A stretch of 64,000 nucleotides of DNA. Source: Hymenobacter sp. CRA2 (lineage in GTDB: Bacteria > Bacteroidota > Bacteroidia > Cytophagales > Hymenobacteraceae). Below, piece after piece: positions 44,684 to 54,134 of the stretch (positions are counted from its first letter, which is position 1; the number at the start of each line of letters is the position of its first letter). The translations under genes were made by a program, and so were the position numbers. The stretch covers positions 62,001 through 126,000 of the forward strand of contig NZ_MVBC01000010.1 of NCBI RefSeq assembly GCF_002007105.1, read 5' to 3'. The notes under the pieces were generated by a model. That model was not told where the DNA came from. It searched no databases and worked only from the letters and a program-made list of their open reading frames with translations.

Positions 44684-45709
44684 GTGTCAACGCATCGCGC
44701 TTCTATCTCGGACCTGGCAGCTCAGCTCAACTTGTCCGTTTCGACTATTTCGCGGGCGCTGAACGACCACCCCAGCATCAGCGACGCTACCAAGCGGCGG
44801 GTGTGGGACATGGCCCAGCAGCTGAACTACCAGCCCAACCAGCTGGCCGCCGCCCTGCGCAAGGGCCGCAGCAATACGCTCGGCGTCATCGTGCCGCACA
44901 TCGACGGGCACTTCTTCGCCCTGGTCCTCAAGGGCATCGAGAACGGCGCCAACCAGGCAGGCTTCAACGTGATGATCTGCCAGTCGAACGAAAACGTGGT
45001 GCACGAGAAGAAAAACCTCGATACCCTGCTCAACGCGCAGGTGGAGGGCATTCTGGTGTCGTTGTCGCTGACGACTAAGGACGTCAAGCACTTTGAGGAC
45101 GTGCGCCGCCGCGACTTACCGCTGGTGTTCTTCGACCGCATCATGGAGTCGCCGGACGTCTCGGCTGTGGTGCTGGATGACTACCAAGGTGCCTACCAAG
45201 CCATGCAGCACCTCATCGAGCAGGGTTGCCGCCGCATTGCCCACATCGGCGGGCCACAGCACCTGAACATCTGCAAAAACCGCTACCGCGCCTACCTCGA
45301 CGCCTTGCGCGACCATAACCTGGAGCAGGACGCTTCCATGGTATACTTCTGCGACCTGACCCTGCCCGAGGGCAAGGTGGCCATGGAAAACCTGCTGAAC
45401 CAGCACCCTGACCTCGACGGCGTGTTTTCGGCCAACGACTTAGCCCTGGCCGGCGGCATGCAGGTGCTGCGGGCCCGCGGCCGCCGCATTCCGCAGGACG
45501 TGGCCCTGGCCGGCTTCAGCAACGAGCTGTTTGCTTCTCTTACCGAGCCCATGCTCACCACCGTGGACCAGCGCTGCGAGGAAATGGGCCGCACGGCCGT
45601 GAAGCTGCTGCTGGACATGGTGGCCGAGCAGCCGCGCAAGCTGCCGCCGCGCCAGATTGTGCTGCAGCCCGAGTTGCTGGTGCGCGAGTCGTCGCAGCGC
45701 CACGAATAA
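44684..45709 (+). CDS. LacI/GalR-family transcriptional regulator
   Basis: This regulator has about 341 residues read from GTG 44684 (STHRASISDLAAQLNLSVSTISRALNDHPSIS), which gives the standard LacI length; an upstream GTG at 44618 adds an unconserved extension. The N-terminal HTH and hinge helix (NQLAAALRKGRSNTLGVIVP) are followed by a periplasmic-binding-protein-like effector domain (DLPLVFFDRIMESPDVSAVVLDDYQGAYQAMQHL; DGVFSANDLALAGGMQVL). Family members respond to sugars. No catabolic gene is adjacent, so the ligand is unknown. Operator-like palindromes upstream, one inside the likely promoter, point to autoregulation and possibly control of distant genes such as the GH operon. Confidence 0.9.
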   Translation: MSTHRASISDLAAQLNLSVSTISRALNDHPSISDATKRRVWDMAQQLNYQPNQLAAALRKGRSNTLGVIVPHIDGHFFALVLKGIENGANQAGFNVMICQSNENVVHEKKNLDTLLNAQVEGILVSLSLTTKDVKHFEDVRRRDLPLVFFDRIMESPDVSAVVLDDYQGAYQAMQHLIEQGCRRIAHIGGPQHLNICKNRYRAYLDALRDHNLEQDASMVYFCDLTLPEGKVAMENLLNQHPDLDGVFSANDLALAGGMQVLRARGRRIPQDVALAGFSNELFASLTEPMLTTVDQRCEEMGRTAVKLLLDMVAEQPRKLPPRQIVLQPELLVRESSQRHE

Positions 45710-45733
45710 GCCCTGAGGAACTCACCTAAAAGC

Positions 45734-45766
45734 GCCCGCCTTCGCCTGCCGAGGGCGGGCTTTTTT
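45734..45766 (+). terminator. Rho-independent terminator of the LacI-type gene
   Basis: GCCCGCC and GGCGGGC form a stem, extended by partial inner pairing, and are followed by TTTTTT 25 bases after the stop. Confidence 0.85.
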
Positions 45767-45875
45767 GCGCGGGCGCCGGCGCCTGTTAGCTTCGCAGCAG
45801 CCGCATCTTGCAGCCCGGTTCGCCGGTCCAGCGTCTGTTGACCTTATTACTTACTCCTCCCCTTCTCTTCTCCGT

Positions 45876-47933
45876 ATGAACCACACCCCTGCCATCGGCC
45901 GCTGGCTGCTGGCGGCGCCCCTGCTGGGCGCCATGCTGCTGACGGGCTGCCAGTCCGGCGGCTCTTCCCAGGCCCGGCCCGACGTGCTGCAGGCCAGCCT
46001 CGACACCACCGCCCATCCCGGCGACGACTTCTTTCAGTACGCCAACGGCACCTGGCTGAAGCAGCACCCTATTCCGGCCTCCGAAAGCAACTGGAGCATC
46101 GGCAAGGAGGTGCAGAACGAGGTGTACGCCCGCCTGCGCGCCCTGAGCGAGGAGGCCGCCAAAGCCAATGCCGCCGCGGGCAGCACGCAGCAGAAAATCG
46201 GGGATTTCTGGGCGACGGGCATGGATTCGGTGGCGGCCGATAAGCAGGGCGCCGCGCCGCTGAAGGCCGAGCTGGACCGCATTGCCGCCATCCGCTCCGG
46301 CGCCGACGTGCCGGCCGTGGTGGCCCGCCTGCAGCCCATCGGCGTGAATGCGCTCATCGGGCCCTACGTGATGCAGGACGCGAAGAACAGCGAGAAAATG
46401 GCGCTGTACCTGTACCAGGCCGGCCTGGGCCTGCCCAACCGCGACTACTACTTCAACAAGGACACGCGCACGCGCAACATCCGCCAGCAATACGGGCGGC
46501 ACGTGCAGCGCATGTTCGAGCTGCTGGGCCAGGACTCGGTGACGGCCAAGCAGAACAGCGCCCGTGTGGTGGCGCTGGAAACCAAGCTGGCGGCCTCCTC
46601 GCGCAAGCTGGAGGACCTGCGCGACCCGTACGCCAACTACAACAAGATGGCCGTGGCCGACCTGCAGAAGCTCACGCCCGGCCTCGATTGGCGCCCGTGG
46701 CTGCAGCAGATGGAGCTTAGCAAGGTTGATACCGTCATTGTGGGCCAGCCGGAGTTTTACCGCACGGTGGGCCAGCTGCTGAAGTCGGCGCCGAAGGAGG
46801 ATTGGCAGGCCTACCTGCAGTGGCAGCTGGCGCACGCCTACGCGCCCAACCTCAGCCGCGCCTTCGACCAGGAAAACTTCCGCTTCTACGGCACCGTGCT
46901 GCAGGGCAGCAAGGAGCAGCGCCCGCGCTGGAAGCGCGTGCTCGACGCCGAAGAATCCGCCATGGGCGAGGCGCTGGGGCAGCTGTTTGTGAAGGAATAC
47001 TTCACACCGGCCACCAAGGAGCGCTACGAAAAGCTCACGCAGAACGTCATGGCGGCCTTCCGCGAGCATATTCAGCAGCTCGACTGGATGAGCCCGGCCA
47101 CCAAGGAAAAGGCCCTGGTGAAGCTCGGCAAAATCACGCCGAAGGTGGGCTACCCCGACAAGTGGAAGGACTACTCGGCCCTGCCGATTGGGCGCGAGTC
47201 GTACGCCCAGAACGTGATGAACGCTAACCGGTGGGGCTACCGCTACAACATCGGTAAGCTGGGCAAGCCCGTGGACCGCACCGAATGGGACATGACGCCG
47301 CAGACCTACAACGCGTACTATAACCCCTCCAACAACGAGATTGTGCTGCCGGCGGCCATCTTCGCCATTCCGGGGCTGAAGGATGAAGAGGCCGACGACG
47401 CCATCATCTACGGCTACGCCGGGGCCAGCACCATCGGCCACGAACTCACGCACGGCTTCGACGACGAGGGCAGCCAGTTCGACGAGAAGGGCAACCTGCG
47501 CAACTGGTGGACCAAGCAGGACCGCGCCGAATTCCAGAAGCGCGTGAACCAGATTGTGCGCCAGTTCAACGGCTACACCGTGCTCGATTCCTTGCACATC
47601 AACGGCAAGGCCACGGCCGGCGAAAACATTGCCGACCTGGGCGGCATCGTCATTGCCTACGATGCCTTCAAGAAAACCGAGCAGTTCAAGAAGGGTGAGA
47701 AAATCGGCGGCCTCACGCCCCAGCAGCGCTACTTCCTGGGCTACGCCCTGGGCTGGCAGGGCCACCAGCGCGACGAGCAACTGGCCCAGCGCATCATGAC
47801 CGACGTACACTCGCCGGCGCAATACCGCGTGAATGGCCCCATGGCCGACGTGCCGGCCTTCTACGAAGCCTTCAAGGTACAGCCCGGCCAGAAGCTCTAT
47901 CGCGCCGACACGGCCCAGGTGCGCATCTGGTAA
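45876..47933 (+). CDS. M13 family (neprilysin-like/PepO) metallopeptidase lipoprotein
   Basis: This zinc endopeptidase of 685 residues is read from ATG 45876. The signal peptide ends in the lipobox LLTGC, so it should be lipid anchored, facing the periplasm or the outside. The N-terminal M13 domain includes DTTAHPGDDFFQYANGTWLK. The catalytic domain has NPSNNEIVLPAAIF, the zinc motif HELTHGFDDEG from His522 and the third ligand in GENIADLGG, then FFLGYA-like YFLGYALGWQ. The usual C-terminal YRVNGPMADVPAFYEAFKV ends near the terminal tryptophan (VRIW). All key residues are present. It is monocistronic, with terminators on both sides. Confidence 0.95.
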   Translation: MNHTPAIGRWLLAAPLLGAMLLTGCQSGGSSQARPDVLQASLDTTAHPGDDFFQYANGTWLKQHPIPASESNWSIGKEVQNEVYARLRALSEEAAKANAAAGSTQQKIGDFWATGMDSVAADKQGAAPLKAELDRIAAIRSGADVPAVVARLQPIGVNALIGPYVMQDAKNSEKMALYLYQAGLGLPNRDYYFNKDTRTRNIRQQYGRHVQRMFELLGQDSVTAKQNSARVVALETKLAASSRKLEDLRDPYANYNKMAVADLQKLTPGLDWRPWLQQMELSKVDTVIVGQPEFYRTVGQLLKSAPKEDWQAYLQWQLAHAYAPNLSRAFDQENFRFYGTVLQGSKEQRPRWKRVLDAEESAMGEALGQLFVKEYFTPATKERYEKLTQNVMAAFREHIQQLDWMSPATKEKALVKLGKITPKVGYPDKWKDYSALPIGRESYAQNVMNANRWGYRYNIGKLGKPVDRTEWDMTPQTYNAYYNPSNNEIVLPAAIFAIPGLKDEEADDAIIYGYAGASTIGHELTHGFDDEGSQFDEKGNLRNWWTKQDRAEFQKRVNQIVRQFNGYTVLDSLHINGKATAGENIADLGGIVIAYDAFKKTEQFKKGEKIGGLTPQQRYFLGYALGWQGHQRDEQLAQRIMTDVHSPAQYRVNGPMADVPAFYEAFKVQPGQKLYRADTAQVRIW

Positions 47934-47955
47934 CCAGCTGACATATAATGCTTCG

Positions 47956-47988
47956 AAAAGCCGGTTGACCTGCGTCAACCGGCTTTTC
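47956..47988 (+). terminator. Rho-independent terminator of the M13 gene
   Basis: AAAAGCCGGTTGAC and GTCAACCGGCTTTT form a 14-bp perfect stem with a 4-nt loop, 22 bases after the stop. Confidence 0.93.
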
Positions 47989-48047
47989 TATTTTGGTCCC
48001 CGCTGCGGCCTGTATAACCCCGCCGCGCCTTCTGCGTCTTACCCGGT

Positions 48048-48755
48048 ATGAGCTCAGTCGCCGTCAGCATCATCATTCCCGCTTACAACGAGGCGGCGGG
48101 CATCGGGGCGCTGGTGCGCTACCTGCGGGCCGCTACGGCCGATGAGGCCGCCGAAATCATCGTGGCCGATGGGCAGAGCACCGACGGCACGGCCGAAGCC
48201 GCCGAAGCCGCCGGCGCGCGGGTGCTGCAGTGCCCGCAGCGCGGCCGGGCCGCGCAGATGAACCACGGCGCGGCCCAGGCCCACGGCGCCGTGCTCTACT
48301 TTCTGCACGCCGATACGTACCCGCCGGCGGGCTTCCTAGCCGACATTCGCCGGGCCGTGGCCGCGGGCTATGGTAGCGGCTGCTTCCGCCTGCAGTTTGA
48401 CTGCCGGCACTGGTTTCTGCGCCTGAGCGCCTGGTTTACCCGCTTCGAAGCCGAAATGGTGCGCTTCGGCGACCAGAGCCTGTTTGTGCGGCGCGCGGTG
48501 TTCGAGCAGGCCGGTGGGTTTCGCACCGATATGGTGGTGCTGGAGGACCAGGAAATCACGCGGCGGCTGCGGCGCTGCGGGCGGTTTGCGGTGCTGCCGC
48601 GGGCCGTGATTACCTCGGCCCGCAAGTACCTCGACAACGGCGTGTACCGGCTGCAGTCGGTGTTTTTGCTGATCTGCGTGCTGTACCGGCTAGGGGTGCC
48701 GCAGCCACGGCTGCGGCAGGTGTACCGCGCCCTGATCCAGCAGGATAAAATCTGA
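48048..48755 (+). CDS. TIGR04283-type family 2 glycosyltransferase
   Basis: This GT-A fold family 2 transferase has 235 residues. The N-terminal VSIIIPAYNEAAGIGALV, the IIVADGQSTDGT strand and the HADT version of the DxD motif (LYFLHADTYPP) are followed by RFGDQSLFVRR and VLEDQEITRRLRRCG. The short length and the CPQRGRAAQMNHGA segment fit the TIGR04283 group, often named rSAM/selenodomain-associated transferase 2 and linked to arsenosugar synthesis in some bacteria. No radical-SAM or TIGR04282 partner is seen nearby, so the pathway remains open. Confidence 0.85.
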   Translation: MSSVAVSIIIPAYNEAAGIGALVRYLRAATADEAAEIIVADGQSTDGTAEAAEAAGARVLQCPQRGRAAQMNHGAAQAHGAVLYFLHADTYPPAGFLADIRRAVAAGYGSGCFRLQFDCRHWFLRLSAWFTRFEAEMVRFGDQSLFVRRAVFEQAGGFRTDMVVLEDQEITRRLRRCGRFAVLPRAVITSARKYLDNGVYRLQSVFLLICVLYRLGVPQPRLRQVYRALIQQDKI

Positions 48756-48945
48756 CCGTGCCCGGCGGCATCGGTCAAGCAATGAACAACAGCCCCGGCA
48801 ACCGGGCATTAAGCGGCAATAGCCGCTGGACCGGTACTACACCATTTGGGCCTTAGTCTGCAGTGCGGAGCGGCTATAGGCTTAGTAGAGGCAACGTCGT
48901 TTCGGCGGCGCAGGCGTTTTTCAATCAGCATGCCCTTACCGACCG

Positions 48946-49632
48946 CTACAGAATGCCCGCCACGGCGCTTACCGTCAGGGCCACTACGGCGGTGTTGAAG
49001 CCGAAGGAAATGAGGCCGTGCAGCAGCGCCACCCGTCGCAGGGCCCGGCCGCTGATGCTGATATCCGCCGTCTGGGCCGTCATGCCGATGACGAAGGAGA
49101 AATAGGCAAAGTCGAGGTAATCCGGGGCAGATCCGGCCCCGGGAAAGTCCAGGCCGCGGGCGTCGCCGTGGGGGCCGGGGGCGTAGTACAGATGAGCGTA
49201 GCGCAGCGTAAACACCGTGTGCATCAGCAGCCAGGCACTCATCACAGCCGTAATGGACAGGGCCGCGTAAGGCGCCAGCGTGGGCCGGGCCAGAGCCCGC
49301 ACTTCGTCGAGCAGCGCCACCACGGCCAGCAGGCTAGCCAGGGCCGCCCCCACGACAAACACGAACGACCAGGTGCGCCCGGGGTCTTCGCTGGAAGCCA
49401 CCGCCCGGATGTGGGCGGCCTCGGCCGTGACGATGGCCACCCACATCAGCCCGAGCGAGGTGAGGGCAAATACATCCCAGGCCGCTACCGCCCGGGTTAC
49501 GCCCGGCAAGTGGCCCGGCAGCCCGACGAAGGCTGCGGCGGCCAGCGCCCCGGCCAGCAGCAGGCGCACCAGGGCCGGAAGCTGCCCCAGGCGGTGTAAT
49601 CCCCGAAACCACAACGAAGGCATGGCAGCCAT
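48946..49632 (-). CDS. DUF1345 family integral membrane protein
   Basis: This 228-residue inner-membrane protein has about six hydrophobic segments (LPALVRLLLAGALAAAAFVG; WDVFALTSLGLMWVAIV; FVFVVGAALASLLAVVALL; LSITAVMSAWLLMHTVFTLRYAHLYY; YFSFVIGMTAQTADISI; GLISFGFNTAVVALTVSAVAG). The HTVFTLRYAHLYY, DYLDFAYFSFVIGMTAQTADI and FGFNTAVVAL motifs are diagnostic of DUF1345. The start is ATG 49632 or 49623. The function is unknown in the family. It lies 80 bases downstream of the histidine kinase gene and could be the last gene of that minus-strand set. Confidence 0.85.
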   Translation of the reverse strand: MAAMPSLWFRGLHRLGQLPALVRLLLAGALAAAAFVGLPGHLPGVTRAVAAWDVFALTSLGLMWVAIVTAEAAHIRAVASSEDPGRTWSFVFVVGAALASLLAVVALLDEVRALARPTLAPYAALSITAVMSAWLLMHTVFTLRYAHLYYAPGPHGDARGLDFPGAGSAPDYLDFAYFSFVIGMTAQTADISISGRALRRVALLHGLISFGFNTAVVALTVSAVAGIL

Positions 49633-49712
49633 AGGACGAAAGCCGCGGACCAGGCACTGCGGCGGGCCGAAGCTACCGGATAATGCCCGAAGCCTCGCCG
49701 GCACCGGGCACG

Positions 49713-51059
49713 CTACACCACCGGGCCGACGGCGGCCAGGCGCGGGGCATCGGCCGCGACTAGCTCGATGCGGAAGGCCGTGCGCCCGGTGCCGGCGTCG
49801 GTAGCTAGGCTGAAGGCAAAGTGGTGCTGCAGCAGAATGTCGCGGATCATGGTCAGGCCGATGCCCTGCCCGTCGCGCTTGGTGCTGAAGAAGGGCGTGA
49901 ACAGGTGCGGCTGCACCTCGGGCGCAATGCCCGGGCCGTCGTTTTCGATGATTACCGTAGGCGGACTAGCGGTGGTGCGCACCCACAGGTTGCCATCCTG
50001 TTCGATGGCTTCGAGGGCGTTTTTGCAGATGTTGAGCAGGGCCTGCTCCATTTGCTGCGCGTCGAGGGCCACAAACAGCGGCCCGGGGGCCAGCTCCCAG
50101 TGCCACTTGATGCCGCGCTTTTCACTCTGTACCTGCAGCAGGCGGCAGATGGCCCGGAGCTGCTCGTGCACATCAGTAGGGCGCGGCTGCGGCGGGGGCA
50201 GGCGCACCAGGTTAGCAAAGCCGGCAATAAAGTTGGCCAGGTGCGTGTTGCGCTGCACCGACACGTCGAGGGCCTCGGTGAAGTCGGCGCGGTCGTCGGC
50301 AGTGAGCTGGCCAGCGTAGTAGCGAAACGACTGCAGGATGGAGTTGACGGCGCCGATGGAGTTGTTGATTTCGTGCGACATCATCCGGATCAGCTTCTCG
50401 TACGCCTGCTTTTCCTGCCGGATCAGCTCCTGCGTCAGCTCCTCCAGCACGATGAAGTGACGGGTAAAGCCGCGGTCCAGGAAGTGCGAAGTGCTGGCCC
50501 GGTACGTCTGCAGGCCCGAGAGCTGCACCACCTGCGGCTCGCCGGGCACGAGGTGGCTCAGCACGCGGCCCCACTCGCCGGGCAGCGCCGCCGGCAGCAG
50601 GCCCTGCAGCGCGGCTGCGGGCTGGCCCAGGCAGTGCTCGGCCGCCGGATTCACGCCCTGAATGCTGCCATTAAAATCGAGCAGCAGAATGCCGGCCGGC
50701 GACGCATCGATGAGCCGCTCCAGCAAAAAGCTTTTCTCGTGCTGGGTGATGCGCTCTTGCCGCAGCTCGTCAATCATGGTGTTGTAGGTGTCGATGAGCT
50801 GGTCCATTTCCGTCTGACCCACCGGCAGGAATTTCATGGTGAAGTCCCGGTCGCGGATGGCCTCGGTGCCGGCGGCAATCAGGTTTAGCGGGCGCACGAA
50901 GCCCCGGTACAGCTGCACGCTGAGCACGGCCGTAGCCAACAGCAGGACCTCGGTGGCCAGAAACAGCCATAGGTTGGTTTGGCGGAACTGAAATGCCAGC
51001 CCGGCAATGGCCACGTGGACCAGGACCACGAAGAGAATGTACTTGGTGCGAAGGGTCAT
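49713..51059 (-). CDS. Sensor histidine kinase (NtrB/AtoS-like)
   Basis: This 448-residue kinase has two N-terminal membrane helices with almost no periplasmic loop (YILFVVLVHVAIAGLAF; LWLFLATEVLLLATAVLSV). They are followed by a HAMP segment (RGFVRPLNLIAAGTEAIRDRDF), a PAS-like domain (LIDASPAGILLLDFNGSIQGVN), the dimerisation helix MMSHEINNSIGAV with phospho-accepting His229, and an ATPase domain (NICKNALEAI; ENDGPGIA; PFFSTKRDGQGIGL). It is the partner of the sigma-54 response regulator 147 bp upstream, with an inverted-repeat element between them. The signal may be membrane derived, since no sensor domain is exposed. Confidence 0.92.
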   Translation of the reverse strand: MTLRTKYILFVVLVHVAIAGLAFQFRQTNLWLFLATEVLLLATAVLSVQLYRGFVRPLNLIAAGTEAIRDRDFTMKFLPVGQTEMDQLIDTYNTMIDELRQERITQHEKSFLLERLIDASPAGILLLDFNGSIQGVNPAAEHCLGQPAAALQGLLPAALPGEWGRVLSHLVPGEPQVVQLSGLQTYRASTSHFLDRGFTRHFIVLEELTQELIRQEKQAYEKLIRMMSHEINNSIGAVNSILQSFRYYAGQLTADDRADFTEALDVSVQRNTHLANFIAGFANLVRLPPPQPRPTDVHEQLRAICRLLQVQSEKRGIKWHWELAPGPLFVALDAQQMEQALLNICKNALEAIEQDGNLWVRTTASPPTVIIENDGPGIAPEVQPHLFTPFFSTKRDGQGIGLTMIRDILLQHHFAFSLATDAGTGRTAFRIELVAADAPRLAAVGPVV

Positions 51060-51076
51060 GCAGCGCGTTCAATAAA

Positions 51077-51187
51077 GAACGTCCTGTCGAGCGAAGCCGG
51101 GACATCTCGCCTGCTGACTCCTGAAAGTAACCTCAACGAGCAGATTACTATCCGGCGAGATGTCTCGACAAGCTCGACAGGACGTTC
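51077..51187. repeat. Interspersed inverted-repeat element, copy B
   Basis: The arms 51077-51110 and 51155-51187 (GAACGTCCTGTCGAGC...GACATCTCGC and near complement) enclose a 44-base middle. The element is followed by TTTTTACTTT and occupies most of the 147-bp gap between the response regulator and the kinase. Confidence 0.85.
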
Positions 51188-51206
51188 TTTTTACTTTCCA
51201 CAAACG

Positions 51207-52595
51207 TTACTGCGCGGCGTCGAACGGGATATTGAACTTCTCCAGACGGCGGTACAGGGCCCCACGACTCAGGCCCAGGGCCTTGGCCACGCGCGAGAGG
51301 TTGCCGGCGTAAAAGTCCACCGTCTTGCGAATCATCTGCGCCTCCAGCTCGTCCAGGGTCATCATGCCCACCTCGGGCAGGGCGCCGGGCTCGGCCTTGG
51401 CGGGCAGGCGCTGGGTCTGGGCCTGAAAATCCTCGGGCCCCAGCTCATCCTTGCCGCTCACCAGCACAGCCCGCTCCACCAGGTTTTTCAGCTCGCGGAT
51501 GTTGCCGGGCAAGGCCTGTTCGCGCAGCCAGTGCAGGGCGCGGGTGTTCACCTTCAGGGCCGGGCGCAGGTAGCTGGTGCGCAGGTTCTGCACGAAGTGC
51601 TGCGCCAGCAGCGGAATGTCGTCGGGCCGCTCGCGCAGGGCGGGCAGGCGCACGGTAATGAGGTTGATGCGGTAAAACAGGTCTTCGCGGAAGCGGCCTT
51701 CGCGCACTTCCTGGGCCAGGTCGCGGTTGGTGGCGCAGATGACGCGGATGTCGAGCGAGCGGCTGCGCGAGTCGCCGAGCACCTCGTAGGTGCGGTCCTG
51801 CAGCACGCGCAGCAGCTTCACCTGGCTGCCCATGTCCAGCTCCCCGATTTCATCGAGGAAGATAGTGCCGCCGTTGGCCAGCTCGAAGCGGCCCTGCCGG
51901 TCGGCCTTGGCATCGGTGAAGGCGCCGCGGCGGTGCCCGAACATCTCGCTTTCAAACAGGGAGGCCGAGATACCGCCCAGGTTCACTTTCACGAAGGGCT
52001 TATTACGGCGCTGCGAGTTCAGGTGAATGGCCTCGGCAATGAGCTCCTTGCCCGTGCCTGATTCACCCTCGATGAGCACCGAGGCGTCGGTGGCGGCTAC
52101 CTGGCCCACGCTGCGCAGCACCTGCAGCAACTGCGCGTCCTGCCCCACGATGTTCCTGAAGTTGTACTGCCGGTCCAGCTGCCGCCGCGTCGGGCTGACT
52201 TCGTCTTCGGCGTGGGTCGTGTGAGCTTCGGCCAGGCTGATGACGGTGCGGATGGTTTGCAACAGCGAGTCGTTGTTCCAGGGCTTGGTCACGAACTCGG
52301 CGGCGCCGGCCTTCATGCCCTCCACGGCCAGGCTGATGGAGCCCCAGCCGGTAATGAGGATGACCGGCACGCGCGGGGCCACTTCCTTCACCTGCCCGAG
52401 CAGGCGCAGGCCGTCCTGCCCGGTGGTAGCCAGCGAGTAGTTCATATCCATGAGCACCAGCGCCGGGGGCGTGTCGCGCACCACGCGCAGGGCGTCTTCG
52501 GGCGTGCCTACGGCCTTGGTGGCGTAGCCGGCCTGCTTCAGCAGCAGGCTCAGCGAGGTGCGCACCGCAATGTCGTCGTCGACGATGAGTATCAT
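51207..52595 (-). CDS. Sigma-54-dependent response regulator (NtrC family)
   Basis: This regulator has 462 residues in three domains. The receiver (1-120) has acidic DDD at 6-8 and phospho-acceptor Asp50. The AAA+ sigma-54 activator domain (about 145-380) has Walker A GESGTGKE, the sigma-54 contact loop as GAFTDA (usual GAFTGA, a tolerated variant) and Walker B TIFLDEIGEL. The C-terminal Fis-type HTH is VAKALGLSRGALYRRLEKF. With the adjacent kinase it forms a two-component system. It lies 235 bp downstream of the ABC permease genes on the same strand and probably controls that transporter, as is common for such Bacteroidota clusters (inference). Confidence 0.94.
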   Translation of the reverse strand: MILIVDDDIAVRTSLSLLLKQAGYATKAVGTPEDALRVVRDTPPALVLMDMNYSLATTGQDGLRLLGQVKEVAPRVPVILITGWGSISLAVEGMKAGAAEFVTKPWNNDSLLQTIRTVISLAEAHTTHAEDEVSPTRRQLDRQYNFRNIVGQDAQLLQVLRSVGQVAATDASVLIEGESGTGKELIAEAIHLNSQRRNKPFVKVNLGGISASLFESEMFGHRRGAFTDAKADRQGRFELANGGTIFLDEIGELDMGSQVKLLRVLQDRTYEVLGDSRSRSLDIRVICATNRDLAQEVREGRFREDLFYRINLITVRLPALRERPDDIPLLAQHFVQNLRTSYLRPALKVNTRALHWLREQALPGNIRELKNLVERAVLVSGKDELGPEDFQAQTQRLPAKAEPGALPEVGMMTLDELEAQMIRKTVDFYAGNLSRVAKALGLSRGALYRRLEKFNIPFDAAQ

Positions 52596-52830
52596 GGAAA
52601 GGGAAGGCTGATGAGAGAGAAGCGAAGGACGGAATTTCCGCAGGCAAAGAGAAGCCCGACGGGCGCAGGGCCAGGCGCAATGGAGCGGCCACCAGCCGCC
52701 GCAACAGCGCAGGATCAGGGTCCTCGGGCGGGTATTTCATTACTTCGGCCAGTCTCACCAAGCCCGTAATTTTCCCAGTGCCCGAGGGCTCCGCGCCTGC
52801 GCTGTTGCGGCTAGCTGCAAAGTCGGCGGC

Positions 52831-54033
52831 TTATTCTTCGCGCAAGGCCACGGCCGGATGAATGCGGGCGGCCAGGCGGCTGGGCTGCCAGGCGCACACG
52901 GCGGCCAGCACGAAGATGATAACCGATGCCAGCAGCATGGACAGCAGGTAAGCCTGCGCGGCCACGTCGAAGGCGCCCAGCAGCGGAAACTGCACCGCAA
53001 TGAGCAGGCCCAGCGTCACGCCCATGGTGGTGAGCACCAGCATTTCGCCCAGGAACTGCCAGCCGATGCCCGCGCCCGTGGCGCCCATGGCCCGGCGCAG
53101 CCCGATTTCGGCCCGGCGCTGGCTGATGTTGTACCACAGCACGCCGAACAAGCCCAGCGCTACGTTCACAATCAGGAACAGGCCCACCACTGATAAGGCC
53201 GCCAGCGGGGCCACCGTCACTTTCATCTTGTCGATGCGGTCGGCCTCCAGCGTGTACACCTCGGTGCTCCACTTGCGCGTGACGCCGGCCACCGTGCGCA
53301 CTATTTTCTGCTGCAGCTCCGGGCCCTGGCCCGGGGCCACGCGTACCAGCACGGCGGCGCCTTCCCACTGGGTGGTATCGTGGGGCTCAAGGCGCATCCA
53401 CATGCTGGGGCTGTAGTCGCTGAACTCGCTGTGCATGCGCGCACTCTCCACCACGCCTACCACCTGGTACTCTTCCTTGTCGTCCTCCCTGCCTGGGTGG
53501 GGCTTAGGGCGGAGGATTTTGCCGAGCACGGGCGCATTGGCCCCGAACACTTTTTCGCGCATGTTCTGCGAAATCACCGTGGGGCGGCGGGTGGAGGCGT
53601 CGTCGGAGCTGCGGAACCAGCGGCCCTCGCGCAGCTGCAGGCCCATGGTGGCCAGGTAGTGGTCATCGGCGTCGTAGCGGTCTACGCCGTCGAGGTAGAT
53701 GTTATTCGCGCCGTACTCGCCGTTCATGCTGATAAAGCGGAAGGGCGTGTTGGGGCTGGTGAGGGTGAGCTCCTGCACGCCGGGCAGGGCACGCACCTGC
53801 CGCAGCACGTCGTCGAGCACGGGGCGGGGCATCTTCTCGCCCTGCCCGGCGGCAATGTTGAGGCGCCACACCTGGTCGTGGCGGAAGCCCTGCGGCAGCA
53901 GGTAGTTGCGGCCGACGGTAACGAGGATGACCCCGACGCCGAACAGCACGATAAACGAGAGAAGGACTTCCCCGATGAGCAGCACGTTGGTGCGCTTGCG
54001 GTTCCAGATCAGGCGAAACAAATGGCGAAGCAT
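52831..54033 (-). CDS. ABC transporter permease, MacB/FtsX type (second)
   Basis: This 400-residue type VII ABC permease has one N-terminal membrane helix (TNVLLIGEVLLSFIVLFGVGVILV), a periplasmic MacB-PCD-like domain (about 50-270) and three C-terminal helices of the FtsX domain (VAPLAALSVVGLFLIVNVALGLFG; RRAMGATGAGIGWQFLGEMLVLTTMGVTLG; LLSMLLASVIIFVLAAVCAWQPSRLAARIHPAVALR). The ISQRRAEIGLRRAMGAT motif is typical. It pairs with the permease upstream and the shared ATPase at 55657. Such systems are mechanotransmitters that export peptides, lipids or envelope components rather than importers. Confidence 0.92.
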   Translation of the reverse strand: MLRHLFRLIWNRKRTNVLLIGEVLLSFIVLFGVGVILVTVGRNYLLPQGFRHDQVWRLNIAAGQGEKMPRPVLDDVLRQVRALPGVQELTLTSPNTPFRFISMNGEYGANNIYLDGVDRYDADDHYLATMGLQLREGRWFRSSDDASTRRPTVISQNMREKVFGANAPVLGKILRPKPHPGREDDKEEYQVVGVVESARMHSEFSDYSPSMWMRLEPHDTTQWEGAAVLVRVAPGQGPELQQKIVRTVAGVTRKWSTEVYTLEADRIDKMKVTVAPLAALSVVGLFLIVNVALGLFGVLWYNISQRRAEIGLRRAMGATGAGIGWQFLGEMLVLTTMGVTLGLLIAVQFPLLGAFDVAAQAYLLSMLLASVIIFVLAAVCAWQPSRLAARIHPAVALREE

Positions 54034-54134
54034 GGCGCGGATTCAGTTGTCAGTTGCTGGGTATTAATTGTCGGCGGGAAGAGGCGAGCAGGCAGGTTGT
54101 GCGCCTGTTTCATTCCTCATTCTCCATTGGCTTC

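Noticed and set aside
45786-47978. 730-codon minus-strand open frame opposite the M13 peptidase
   Set aside because: It is antisense composition only. The M13 zinc motifs are on the plus strand.
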